DNA from: Chamaecyparis obtusa
Taxonomy: Eukaryota > Streptophyta > Pinopsida > Cupressales > Cupressaceae
DNA length: 64,000 nucleotides
NCBI GenBank assembly: GCA_027943335.1
Contig: BSBK01000871.1
Location: 2,043,501 to 2,107,500 of the forward strand
Direction of reading: 5' to 3'
Each line of letters begins with the position of its first letter. Within the stretch, counting starts at the first letter, position 1. Both the position numbers and the translations under genes were made by a program. The notes under the pieces are model-generated. The model did no database searches, had not been told where the DNA came from, and worked only from the letters and a program-made list of their open reading frames with translations. Shown in pieces: positions 34,215-46,100 of the stretch.

Positions 34215-35244
34215 GGCTAAATTAAAAATGGGCCTTCGGATCCGAATGTAGAAGGGTTTTTATTCAAAATTCATTTAATACATTTCCTCCTTAGTTGGCT
34301 ATTGTGATTGGACCATAATTCGAGGTGAAATTTGAATTAGGGGCCCTTACATTGCCCTAGGAACCTTGCCTTGAAATATCTATATAAGCACTCTCTTTTA
34401 CTTTCATTTCAATAAGTTATGAAGAGATGACATAATCATGAGATGATGATGCAAGATTGAAAGAGGATGATATAGGAGAATAAGATATGATGATGCCTTG
34501 ATGAAAGCAAGCATTTTGTGGACAAGTTATATGGACATTCATTTGGAGCAAGAAAGATTCCTTCTTCCTTGATCTACCATTTTCAACATTGAAGCATTCT
34601 AAATATACAATCATGGGGTAGCAACTATGGATTGTGAGTCTGGTAGGAGTACTTTAGCCTTGGGGTCTTGGTTTTCTTTCTTTATCATATTCAAATCTAT
34701 TCTTTTCTCTCTCATTTTAATTCATGCCAGGGTTTCAATCTAGAGGATTAAATCTTGGCATTGCACATTCAAAGCTCTTCCTACAAGCAACACACACACA
34801 TACTCTATTACATCCAACTATTCATGGAGGTGGAAATCACCAAAATAGGGGTTTGCCTAAGGCAAAACCCTATATAGCCACCCCAAAACACCATTTTTAG
34901 ATATCTACAGTCATTGTTTCAGGAGTTACAGAGCAGATTTGGATACCCTTTTCGACAAAATTTTGGGATCCACAAATAGAATTTCTATTGGAGCAGTGCA
35001 GGTCAAGGTCAACATAAAGGGGCATAATTACACCCCCGTATTTGGGTCAAAATCGACCTGGTTTAGAAAAGAAAAATATTTCATGGTTTTCTCTATCTCT
35101 GTGTTTCTATTCTAGATCCGGTTGTAGAATTTCCAAAAACACAATACAGGCACCGTAAAATAGGTATTTCCAGATCTGCTATGTTATGAGGTATGTATTT
35201 CATTTTATCTGATTTCATTATTCTTTGCAAGCATTTCAAAATTT
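34215..35244. other. spacer between solo LTR and gypsy element
   Basis: No recognisable gene. Short frames only; a short CA-rich run lies at about 34790. The region is target DNA of the gypsy insertion. Confidence 0.35.
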
Positions 35245-35249
35245 ATATT
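35245..35249. repeat. gypsy left target-site duplication
   Basis: ATATT immediately before the left LTR, repeated at 41230-41234 immediately after the right LTR. Confidence 0.85.
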
Positions 35250-35929
35250 TGATGCAGGAGAATCTCAAGTCCTTGGCAATCCTCTGTCACCAAAAAAATG
35301 TTTGAGGTTTGTCTGTGTTGCTCAGTTCCTTCTTTGACTGAGTTGGTTCAATGTTGCTTAGTTTCCTTTGTTGACCAAGTTGGTCGGTCATCTCTCTGGC
35401 ACTCGGCTAATTCCCTGGCACTCGGTGATGTTTGTATGGCGCTCGGTTATCCCTGATTACCGAGTTGTTTGTATTGGATTTATGTTGCCGACTTGTGTAA
35501 GTAATTTTGGTTACGGATTTAATGCTATAATCTATCATTGGGAAGTGTGTGGACTTAGATTTGGTTGTTCCTTCTGTTGATGGTGGATCTGAAGGCCGAC
35601 TTGGCTCGGTAGCCTCTTGTATAAATGTAGTTGTTTGGTTAGAGTTTATGAGTCAGTTTTGGATAGAAGATAGAAGATAGAAGATAGAAAATTAGAGATT
35701 GTTGGCAGATCCTCACATGTTGGAGGACCTTTGTACTTGATTGTAATATCTGGCCTAAATCAGGAAGGCCTTACAACTCGGCTTGTATGAATCAAATTGA
35801 AGATAATATATGAAAAGCATCTGCATTCTCTCTCTCACTGTTGTGTATTATTGCTTCCACGTGTTGTTCTACAAGGTGGATCTGGTTAGGTTGTGCCTTT
35901 TTTCCCTCTCCCTATCCTCCTTTGCATCA
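35250..35929 (+). mobile_element. left LTR of gypsy element
   Basis: 680 bases from TGATGCAGG to TTTGCATCA with perfect 7-base inverted termini. It contains a GCTCGG/ACCGAG-rich section (35390-35475) and a tandem agaagat array (35665-35690). It pairs with 40554-41229; over the first about 110 bases the two differ at roughly 12% by eye, mostly transitions. Confidence 0.92.
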
Positions 35930-35931
35930 GG

Positions 35932-35943
35932 TGGTATCAGAGC
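35932..35943 (+). other. gypsy primer-binding site
   Basis: TGGTATCAGAGC, complementary to initiator tRNA-Met, begins two bases after the left LTR. Confidence 0.92.
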
Positions 35944-36066
35944 GAGGTGGGATCTAGATCTAGGTTTGCGAATCTAGGTTTGAAGGTTCCTTCTTGTGAA
36001 GCCCTAGTTGAATTGTTGTTGGGTAGCAGAATTCGATCTGACTTGCAATTGTAGAGGGTTTTCAAG

Positions 36067-37073
36067 ATGGTTCGTGGGAGGCAAGATGTGGATCTAGGAT
36101 TGGAAGACATGTTGAGACAACTTTATGCTAGATTAGAAGCCGTTGAAAGAGCCCAGAGAAGAGGAAGACATCTTGAAGATGTTAGTGATGATGAAATTGA
36201 GGTAGAAAAAGGTAATGTAGAACCTGCACCTGTGATGGATTAGGGTGAGGCAAGATTCTTGAAGGATTTGACAAGTCTGAAGTCTACACCACACTTTAAT
36301 CCTCCTAAGTATAGTGGAAAATTGGATTTTGATGAATTGGTGGATTGGATCACCGAGATGGAAAAGTAATTTGAATATGAAAATGTACCTGAGGAAAAGA
36401 AGGTGAAAATTGAAAGCACAAAGTTGAAAAGTCATGCATCCTTATGGTGGAAACATCTGCAGTTGGACAGAAAGAGGAAAGGCAAAGACAAAATCAAGGT
36501 ATGGAATAAAATGGTGAATAAGTTTAAAGGAAAGTTCTTACCTTGTGATTATTCGATTAACCTAGTTAGGCGAATGCAAAGTTTAAGACAAAAAGATAGC
36601 TCGGTAAAGGAATATACTGAGGAATTCTATAGATTAGATATCAGATCTGGACATGATGAAGATGATGTGGAAAGAATTGCTGGATACTTGAATGGTTTGA
36701 GAGTTTCCATCCAAGAGGAAATCAGTTTGGTCAAATTGGAGAACATTGAAGAGGCTTATCAATTTGCATTGAAAGCTAAGGATAAATTGAATAAGAGACA
36801 TGAGCAAAGACAAAGAGGTAGAGGTGGTAGATTCCCTAGAGGAAGAGGTAGATTTATGGTGAAAATAGTAGATTTGAACCTAAAAAGACAAATCTAGATA
36901 AAGGAAAGACCGAGTGGAAAGGTGAAAGTTCATCTAGAGGTAGAAGCAATAACTAACGAGGCAGTTATAACAGAGGTGGCTTCTGAGGGACTTGTTACAA
37001 TTGTGGAGAAGAAGGACATAGATCATTTGAGTGTACACATGCAAGTAAGAAGGCTGGTAGCAGTAGAAATGCT
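36067..37073 (+). pseudogene. gypsy gag
   Basis: ATG 36067 (MVRGRQDVDLGLEDML...) opens a frame broken by TAG 36241 and TAA 36367. The conserved retrotransposon gag domain follows (SHASLWWKHL, KVWNKMVNKFKGKFLPCDY, EYTEEFYRLDIRSG). An Arg/Gly-rich stretch (about 36810-36855) leads to a one-base shift, after which a CCHC knuckle CYNCGEEGHRSFEC is readable (about 36990-37031) beyond two more stops. In the live element it formed the particle shell. Confidence 0.88.
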
Positions 37074-39150
37074 TTGGTGCAAGAAGAGTCACCGAATGAA
37101 CCTGAGAAGGAAAATAACTTGATGGTAAGGAGAGTACTTTGGAGTGAAAGTAATAAGGAAGATCTCGTAAGAAAAAGTTTGTTCAAGACTAGATGTAGAG
37201 TTTCTGACAAAGTTTGGAAAGTAATCATTGACAGTGGTAGCTCGGAGAATCTGGCATCTGAGGAAATGATCATAAAGTTGCAGTTGAAAAGGTTGGAACA
37301 TCTGAAGCCCTATTGGATTTCATGGATCAAAGATGAGCATACACTCTTGGTAAGTGAACAATGTTATGTGAATTTGAAAATTGGAAAGTACTATGATAAG
37401 GTGTTATGTGATATCATGCCTATGGATTGTTGTCATATTTTGTTGGGTAGACCTTGGCAATATGATAGACATGCTATATATGATGGGAGATTGCATAAAT
37501 GTACTATTTGGGCTGATGGAAGAAGACATATCTTATTACCTTTGATGGAAGAACCTGTTAGTAATGTTTACACATCTATGAAAGTTTGCTTGATGGAAGG
37601 GAGAAAGTTTGTTAAGGATTTGAAGAAGAATGATTAATGTTTTGCTGTGATTCCTAACAAACCAAGTAAAAAAACAAAGGATAGTGTCCTTGAGGAGATT
37701 GATAAGTTACTCACCAAGTACAGTAAAATCATTTTTGATAATGTACTTGATGGTTTGCCACTGAAGAGAAGCATTGATCATTGCATGGATCTAATCCTTG
37801 GAGCTAGTTTACCGAATAAGACACCACATTGGTTGACACCTACCGAGAATCCGGAATTGAACCGACAGATTCAAGAATTGTTGCAGAAAGGTTTGATCAG
37901 AGAAAGTTTGAGTCCTTGTGTAGTACCTGCTGTATTGGCACCTAAGAAGAATGGATAATGACGAATGTGTACTGATTCTAGAGCAATCAATAAGATAGTA
38001 GTGAAATATAGGTTTCCTATACCAAGAATGGATGACATAATAGATAGTTTGACTGGAGTAAAGTATTTTACCAAAATTGATTTAAAAAGTGGGTATCACC
38101 AGATTAGAATCAGAGAAGGTGATGAATGGAAGACTTCTTTTAAGACAAAAGAAGGTTTGTATGAGTGGTTGGTTATGCCTTTTGGTTTAACTAATGCATC
38201 GAGTACTTTAATGAGATTGATGAATGAAGTTTTGAAGAAATTATTGGGTAAGTTTGTGATTGTAGATCTTGATGATATTTTGATATTCAGTAAGACCAGA
38301 GAAGAACATTTGTTGCATGTGAAACACCTATTGTAGAGATTGAAAGAAGAAAAATTGTTGATAAATTTGAAAAAGTGTTCATTCATGAAAGATGAGATTG
38401 TGTATTTGGGATTTGTGATTTCAGCTGATGGTTTGAAAATGGATCTTGAAAAGGTTGAAGCTATTTTGAATTGGTCTACACTTGAGAATGCTAGCGAGGT
38501 AAGATCATTTCATGGTTTGGCAAGTTTTTACCGTAAGTTCATTAGGAATTTTAGTTCAATTTGTAATGCGATGACTGAGACTATGAGAGGAGATAAAAGA
38601 GAATTCAAGTAGACACATGGAGCTGATAGAAGTTTCCAGACTCTGAAGTAGAAGGTTGCTGAATTGCCTATTTTGGCATTGCTTGATTTCAATAAGGTAT
38701 TTCAAGTGGAATGTGATGCAAGTGGAAGTGCAATTGGAGCTGTATTGAGTCAAGAAGGTAAACCCATTGCTTTCTTTAGTGAAAAGTTGAATGATGCAAA
38801 AAGGAAATATTTTGTGTATGATCAAGAATTCTATGCTATTTTTCAAGCCATGAAGAAATGGAGACATTATTTGATACTAAGTGAATTTGTGTTGCATACT
38901 GATCATAAGGCTTTATAGTATTTGGGTAGTCAGAATAAGTTGAATCAAAGACATATGAAATGGGTTGAGTATTTGCAGAGTTATACATTTGTGATAAAGC
39001 ATAAGAGTGGAGTCACTAATCGAGTTGCTGATGCATTGAGTAGAAGAAGATCTTTGATGACCGAGATGAAAATTGAAGTTATAGGCTTTGATGACATGAG
39101 AGATTCTTATGAATTTGATCCTGATTTTTTTGAGCCGTGGAGAAAGTGAA
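37074..39150 (+). pseudogene. gypsy protease, reverse transcriptase and RNase H
   Basis: The frame from 37074 holds protease IIDSGSSENLAS and CCHILLGRPWQYDRHAIYDG. RT follows: [46 protein letters not shown] and VDLDD (38262-38276), where the Tyr of the Y-x-DD box is Asp although both catalytic Asp remain. RNase H shows [22 protein letters not shown] and HTDHKAL. In-frame stops are TAA 37635, TAA+TGA 37956-37961, TAG 38334, TAG 38610, TAG 38649, TAG 38916 and TGA 39147. Confidence 0.9.
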
Positions 39151-40519
39151 AATCACCTATTCAAGATCAACCAAGTACTAAATGGGAAGAATATTTTATT
39201 CAAGAAGGTATGTTGTTTAAAGGTATTCAATTATGTATACCGAGAGGACCAATGAGAACTAATTTGATAAAGGAGAAACATAGTAGTGGTTTGGCTAGAC
39301 ATCTTGGTGTTGATAAGACATTGAATTTGCTTAAGGAGAAATACTTTTGGCCACAATTGTATAAAGATGTTTAGAAATTTGTGAAAAGTTGTGGAATTTG
39401 TCAAGTTGCAAAAGGAGTAAGTCAGAATACTAGATTGTTTACACCGATCTCTGAACCTGAGAAACCTTGGATATTTGACATCAATATGGATTTTGTTCTT
39501 GGCTTACCGAAGACAGTAAGAGGTAATGATTCTATATTTGTTGTTGTGGATAGATTTTCTAAAATGGCACATTTTATACCTTGTATAAAGACATCAAATG
39601 CAGTACATGTAGCAGATCTTTTATTTAAGGAAATTTTTAGATTGCATGGATTACCGAGGAGTATTATCTCTAATCAAGATAGTAAATTTGTTGGATACTT
39701 TTGGAAGACTGTTTGGAAATTTTTGGCACCGAATCGAAATATAGTTCTACATTTCACCCACAAATCGATGGATAGACATAGGTTGTGAATAGAAGTTTGG
39801 GAAATCTTTTGAGATATTTAGTTGGAGACACACCAAGTAATTGGGATTTTGTGTTGGTGCAAACAAAGTTTGCATACAATAATTCAGTGAATAGGAGTAC
39901 TAGAAAAACACCTTTTTAGATTGTAAATGGCATACAACCGAGAGGTATATCAGATTTGAGAGACATTGTTGATGAAAGAAAGAGAAGTGCTGAAGGAGTA
40001 AAATTTGTTGAGTACATGGAGACATTGTATGAAGATGTGAAGCATAAGCTGGAAAAGAGTAATTAGAAATACAAAGACAGAGTTGATAGAGCAAGGAGAT
40101 ATAAGAATTTTGATGTTGGTGATGAAGTGATGGTTCATTTGAAGAAAGGTCGATTTCCTGTTGGAACATATGTGAAGCTGAAAATGAAGAAGTTTGGACA
40201 TTGCAAGATTTTGAAAAAAATTGACAGTGGAAATACATATGAGATTGAGTTACTTGATGACATGGATATATCACCTATTTTCAATATTGCTGATTTGTAT
40301 GAGTATCATGAACTTGATGAAGACATGACAGTGCTGATGGATTATCCTAAGAAGTAGAGCGAAGAATTTGAGCAGATTTTGGAGGAAAGAATTGGTAGAA
40401 GTACAAGAGGAAAATAGTATATGTAATATCTGGTAAAGTGGAAGAATAGATCGATTGAAGATAGTTCACGGATTTCACAGTCTGAGTTGGATGTAGCTCA
40501 GATCATACCTGATTCATGA
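39151..40519 (+). pseudogene. gypsy integrase with chromodomain
   Basis: The zinc motif H...KSCGICQVAKG is split by TAG near 39372. The core shows FDINMDFVLGLP and SNQDSKFVGYFWKT (first and second Asp). After a frameshift near 39745 the third motif reads FHPQIDG, TAG, T, TAG, VVNRSLGNLL (stops 39774-39776 and 39780-39782), so the catalytic Glu position is a stop. C-terminal [12 protein letters not shown] and [13 protein letters not shown] follow. Beyond TAG at 40354-40356 the frame continues FEQILEERIGRSTRG...YLVKWKNRSIED, a chromodomain, to TGA near 40517. In this family the chromodomain directs insertion into marked chromatin. Confidence 0.85.
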
Positions 40520-40553
40520 TTCGGGGAGTCATTTTCAAATAACCTCAGGTGTT

Positions 40554-41229
40554 TGATGCAGGAGCATCTCGGGTCCTTGGCAATCCTGTGTCACCAAAAA
40601 GATGTTTGAAGTTTGTTTGTGTTTCTCGGCTCCTTCTTTGACCGAGTTGGTTCGACGTTGCTCGGTTTCCTTTTTTAACCGAGTTGGTTGGTCATCTCTC
40701 TAGCGCTCGGCTAATTCCCTGGTGCCTGACGATGCTTGTCCGGTGCTCGGTTATCCCTGCTTACCGAGTTGTTTGTTTTGGATTTCTGTTGAGGCCGACT
40801 TGTGTAATTAATTTTGGTCACAAATTTAATGCTGACATCTATCTTTGGGAAGCATGTGGACCTAGATTTGGTCATTCCTTCCGTTGATGGTGGATTTGAA
40901 GGCCGACTTGGCTCGGTAGCCTCTTGTATAAATGTAGTTGTTTGGTTAAAATTTAGTAGTCAGTTTTGGATAGAAGATAGAAGATATAAAATTAGAGATT
41001 GTTGGTAGATCCTCGCATGTTGGAGGACCTTTGTACTTGATTGTAATATCTGGCCTAAACTGTGAAGTCCTTACAACTTGACATGTATGAATCAAATTGA
41101 AGATAATATATGAAGAACATATGCATTCTCTCTCTCACTGTTGTGTGTTGTTGCTTCTGCGTGTTTTTTTGCAAGGTGGATCTGGTTAGGGTGTGCCTTT
41201 GGCCCCTCTCCCTATCCTCCTTTGCGTCA
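40554..41229 (+). mobile_element. right LTR of gypsy element
   Basis: 676 bases, TGATGCAGG to TTTGCGTCA, the partner of 35250-35929. The last CpA of the left copy reads CpG here. No clear polypurine tract is visible directly upstream. Confidence 0.92.
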
Positions 41230-41234
41230 ATATT
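41230..41234. repeat. gypsy right target-site duplication
   Basis: ATATT, identical to 35245-35249. Confidence 0.85.
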
Positions 41235-41337
41235 CCTTATCATTAGAATTTCATGTATGTGTTAAATATTTGTCTAGGGTCTCTTTTATGTGCAAACCCC
41301 CATTGTTCTAAACCCTATCCATAGTTTACACCCAAAC

Positions 41338-42519
41338 ACCCACTAGATGAGTGTATTGTATTAAAATTACAACCCAGTTAAGAGAAAAATAGAGAACATA
41401 GGATGTACTTGCAACCACAGGCTTACAACCTAATTTGTAGGCTCATTTCCCAGAGCTCACTACTCACAATACAATCTCAGATCTGGCCCTCAGTCAGGTT
41501 CACTGATCTAACTTCAATTACAAAGGGTTGGACATACAATCCTTACAACCAAAATTAAAAATAGAATCTCCTATGCCAATACAGTTCCAATGAAGTAAAA
41601 ACTCCACCTTAAGTGCATAACACATATACACAATCCTTTCTCTCACACAATCAATTACAGAACGATCTCTCATGTATATCGATTGCAAATAATAATCAAC
41701 CACTAGGTCAACTAAGCCCTAATACAATGAAAGATATAAACATTATGCTCAATCCTCAATGTGATCCAAATCAATTCGAATAAGACTTAGATAGGACATA
41801 AATATTCATCCTTGAACGCACTATAGCATTACCAATGCATCACCAGGAATTTCAACACGTTTCTCCATCAAGTAAGATGGGACCTAAATGAAGAAACACC
41901 AACACACTACCAAAGCAAAAAATCCTATCACCACAACCAATGCAAACCAATAGCATGATCATCGCATGATCCAAAAAAACCAACAAGCAACATGAATACC
42001 ATCCAGAACCTTTGCATCATCTCCAATTTGAAATCTAAACTCATCTTTAACTCGGATCAATAAGAACACTAAAATACCAAACTCAAACATAACAAAAGAT
42101 AGCTTTTTGTAATCTAAATCATGAACAACACCAATTGTGATCACAATGATAAGATATCATACATACAATAACCACATTCAAAATGTCTGAAACATCACAT
42201 CCAAGTCATATTGAACCAAATACACAACCATTGTTCATAGGAACACTGTGACCCTAGTGACCATAAACTCGATCACATCTTACTCAAATTGTCAAACCAA
42301 CCTCTGCCAACCTCTGTAGACAATCTAAAGACATCTCAGAATAATACCTCACCATCACATCTCAAGATCTTCAGTATAGAATTTGAACAACTAAAATCCT
42401 CCTTATTGAACATCCTGAACACACTGTTTGAGACAACAAGTATGTTGACATCAATGACAAAACATTAATGTCAACACACCCAAATCCAAAACTCTGACAT
42501 GCTCAACAATCTTCCAACA
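41338..42519 (-). mobile_element. partial copia LTR (minus strand), copy 1
   Basis: Minus-strand LTR beginning TGTTGGAAGATTG at 42519 and lacking the terminal about 200 bases present in copy 2 (50197-50400). Confidence 0.7.
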
Positions 42520-42575
42520 TGGTTTACATGCTTAGTCTCTTTAAAAAAGGTACCTTTAGGAGAAGGTTTACTACT

Positions 42576-43139
42576 CTATATAGGAGGAATAAAGTTGTCT
42601 TCATAGGAAAAATATACCTTAGGAGAGATGAAAGTATGATTCATCAATGCTTCATCATTGGAAGTTGTGTCATGTGGGTATAAAAAAGGTAGAATATCCT
42701 TAAGAAGGGTAATATCATTCTCTTTCTTCCAAATATTCTTATGAATAAGATGATCATGAGGAGAGGGACAAACATAACCCATTAATGCCTCATCTATAGT
42801 AGGAATGTCAAGAAAATGCATAGAAAGTGAGTTATCAACATGAGAAATATCTATGCTATCATTCTCTTGCACTAAATTATTTCCATATAGAAGGGAAATT
42901 GTAGGAGAAAGATCATCATTGTTCTTGAAGGCCTCATTCTTAGGAGGGAGATCATCAAAAGAAGTGCTGATAATCTTGTATTGCATCAAAATGTCCTTAG
43001 GGGTGGGATAAAGTTTGGGAGGGGGTATAAAATGGATGAAATGAAGAAATACGTTATCATCATATGCATGAAAGGGAAAATCTTGAAGATCTTGAAGGAA
43101 ACTTGAAATTAAACTAATAAATGAAGATACAAACTCCAT
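42576..43139 (-). CDS. repetitive 187-aa protein of unknown function, copy 1
   Basis: Open from ATG 43139 to TAG 42576-42578. It starts MEFVSSFISLISSFLQDLQD, an amphipathic segment, and then shows imperfect internal repeats: KNEAFKNNDDLSPTISLLYG, IDEALMGYVCPSPHDHLIHK and NDEALMNHTFISPKVYFSYE, spaced about 40-45 residues, with a related PTPKDILMQYKI upstream. Beyond the stop the same frame continues SSKPSPKGTFFKETKHVN until it meets the copia LTR at 42519, so the frame was probably longer and was cut by the insertion. There is no zinc knuckle, protease or polymerase motif. It is likely an accessory or structural frame of an unclassified repeat; function unknown. Confidence 0.4.
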   Translation of the reverse strand: MEFVSSFISLISSFLQDLQDFPFHAYDDNVFLHFIHFIPPPKLYPTPKDILMQYKIISTSFDDLPPKNEAFKNNDDLSPTISLLYGNNLVQENDSIDISHVDNSLSMHFLDIPTIDEALMGYVCPSPHDHLIHKNIWKKENDITLLKDILPFLYPHDTTSNDEALMNHTFISPKVYFSYEDNFIPPI

Positions 43140-46100
43140 TGAATCAAATTAAATTGAGATAAATAAAATACAATATCAATGTAGGAAACATTTTTGTACT
43201 TTTTATTATTTTTTCAACATGCAATGGAAAAATAAACTAGATGTATGAGATAAGGGAAAACAAGATGCAATTATTTTTTATTTTTTACCAATACAAGTAT
43301 ACTAAATGCAAAAATGAAATAATGCAATGAATGTAAATGAGATCTAAACACCAAATTAGAAGTGGAAATGTTCTAAGTCAAGCTCACCAAAATATACAAT
43401 ATGAAAATGGGATCAATGCAAAGGGATATATTTTTTCCCCTTTCCCTATTGCACACTCAAAAAGAATATGTCCCAATAGGCTTAGGTAGGACCTAAGTAC
43501 TAAATGGCGCAATGATCCTTCACTAATAATGAATATGGAAAAGTTGGATGAAGGGGAAAATGATATGAATATTTAAAATAGTAGGCTAAATAAGAGAATG
43601 TGGACAAATTAAGGAAATATAGATTGGTAGGGAACACTAGGCAACCTGTAATGACCTAAAATAGAACCCGGGTAGTAGAACTGACCTATGGTGTGAATCT
43701 AAGCTGAAAATGTAAGGAACAGAATGGCTTGGACATTTTGTTTTTGGGAACATATTGTTTTTGATATTTTGTTCCTTGTGTTTTGTGTTTTAAAACTTTC
43801 ATGGATGCTCTGTTTGATCCCAAACTTCCTAGAATAGGTTGGAAAAATACACCACCTATTCCTACACACAAATATGGGGAAGAAGGTTGGAAAAAAGGGC
43901 TTTTCCTCATTCAAATCCCTATTTAGATTAAACCTTGAAATGAAATAAAATAAATGGAAGTGTGTTGTCATATAGTAGAGGCTAGATCTAAAAAATGAAG
44001 TATATCATACCTTTTCAATGCAGATGCTTCTTTGAATGTCATCAAATATGCTGATGCAATAGTTATGACTTAACACAAAAAACCAAAAGGAAATCATGAA
44101 AGATAAAACCTTATGTAGTGGATGTTGTAATTTACCACAATGCTTGATTGAGAGAGAAGAAAGAAGACTTGAGTGAAGAAGTATGTGTATCTTTCCTTGA
44201 TAGAACACTCCTTTTATTGGCCTTCAATGAGGGAAGGAAGCTAGATCCATGGATAACAACACATTGAATGCCTGAGAATAAGCCTAGATCTTAAATACTT
44301 GGACTTGATTGTTTGATTTCTTGATGGATCTTTACCTTGAGTGCTTGAATATACTTGCGAATTCGCCTATAGCTTACAAATCATGAACTCCTTATTGATG
44401 CTTGATAATGGATATCAAAATAAAGAGAGACATGATGTTTATATACCTCTCACAAAATCTTGGGGGTTAAAAATCAAGTAGGCTGATTGTAAATCCAAAT
44501 ACCTCGTAAAAATAACTAGATAAGGTCTTGGTTTCAATTTAGAACCAATTCTTGGGGAGCACAATGGCTTGGTCATTGTATTTCTAAGAAAATAATGTCC
44601 TAGCCATTATGTTCCATACAATAAGAGCCCAAATCAGACCCACAGATCCCAGATAAATAGGAGATGCATGATTACAAGGTACAACCAATTTTGAGATTGG
44701 GACAAAACATGAAGGCCATAAATGGTAACATAGGTCCTAGGTGATGAAATGAATTATTGTAGTGGAGGAAAAATGGAGAAGTGCACTTAGAATTAAGCGA
44801 TTACCTCAATTTTAAATAAGATTGAAATGATAAAGGACCCATATTTGAATTTAGATGCCCATTAAGTACCATATGAGGGCCTATTATAAAAAAATATGCT
44901 AAAAGAAGTGCTAAATAAATCTTAAAATTGTACACTAATTGAGTGCTTAATCTTTAGGATGGTACATGTATAACTACTTAAATGCTGAATAAATATATCA
45001 TAGTAGTAGTCCAAGTCATGCCCATAAAAATCATAAGAAGGGTTGTACAAATTATCACAAGGGGAAACACAACAATGGACAACTTTATCAACATATTTAG
45101 GCATACATGTCATGCTTACACATTATATCATATACTAAAATATGATTAAAAATTGGTATTTCCTTCATGAAAGAAGACTAAACTCACCATAGAAGGGGAA
45201 AATATTATGTACCTTAACCTAATGCTATAGAAACATTTAAAAAGATCTGTTGTACCACCGAAAAATCATGTATCAACAAGAAACACTTAAATTCATGAAA
45301 GTAGAGTTGCCATCTCATTGCATGAGGAAATTCTTAGAATAAAATAACAACCAAGTCTAATAATTACTCTATTTTTTTCTTCTTCCTATTCTATTTTTTT
45401 TCTTCCACTAACATAGTCATCAATGAAATTTAACCCCTTAAAGCATCCTCAATAACTTTTATATATAGGATTTGATGAGCCTTTGACATAACACACAAGA
45501 TAAATGATAGAAATATAAATATATTCTTCCCCTTTTTGCCAAGGTTTGAAGCAAGAAATCACATTTAAAAGGTCCTCAACAACAACATCATTCTATTGGA
45601 GAAATTTTTTTAGTTAAAAACTCAATGGAATTAAGTGAAAAAATACAATATAATTTCTTTGGGGTTGGGAAGATGTACAAGAACCAAAATAAGACTATCT
45701 TTGACAATGTCAAACTATTTTGTTGGTGTACGTTGATTTTCCAAAGAATACAAACAAGAAAAAGCACATAATTGCAAAACATTTATCAACAAACATGTTA
45801 TAAATATCTTCATAATAAGAGCCAAGTTATTATATCCTTAGTTTTGATACAATTTTTTTGGGGTCTATAAATTACAAGTCTACAACGCTATAGTATTAAC
45901 ATATCCTCAAGGTGAGGTAGTCATCTCCAAGAGAGTTGGGCATGGGCTCATCAATAAAGCATAGATAAATAACATTCAATTTTTGAGAATGGGTACTTTC
46001 TTCTTCACTTTGGGATCAACTGAATCTATGAGGGTGTTCCTAGAGGTATCGTTACTTTAGGATATTTATCCTATCAAATGAATGGTGGACTTGGATAAAC

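Larger units (their letters stand above)
35250..41229 (+). mobile_element. Ty3/gypsy chromovirus, complete but inactive
   Basis: A 5.98-kb element with both LTRs, PBS, gag, protease, RT, RNase H, integrase and C-terminal chromodomain, bounded by a perfect ATATT TSD. RT before integrase defines gypsy; the chromodomain defines a chromovirus. About 20 stops and at least two frameshifts inactivate it. The right edge lies about 100 bases from the start of the 6.4-kb duplicated region. Confidence 0.95.

Noticed and set aside
34417..34614. Short minus-strand frame of 65 codons
   Set aside because: No motif, no splice context, and composition typical of the surrounding spacer.
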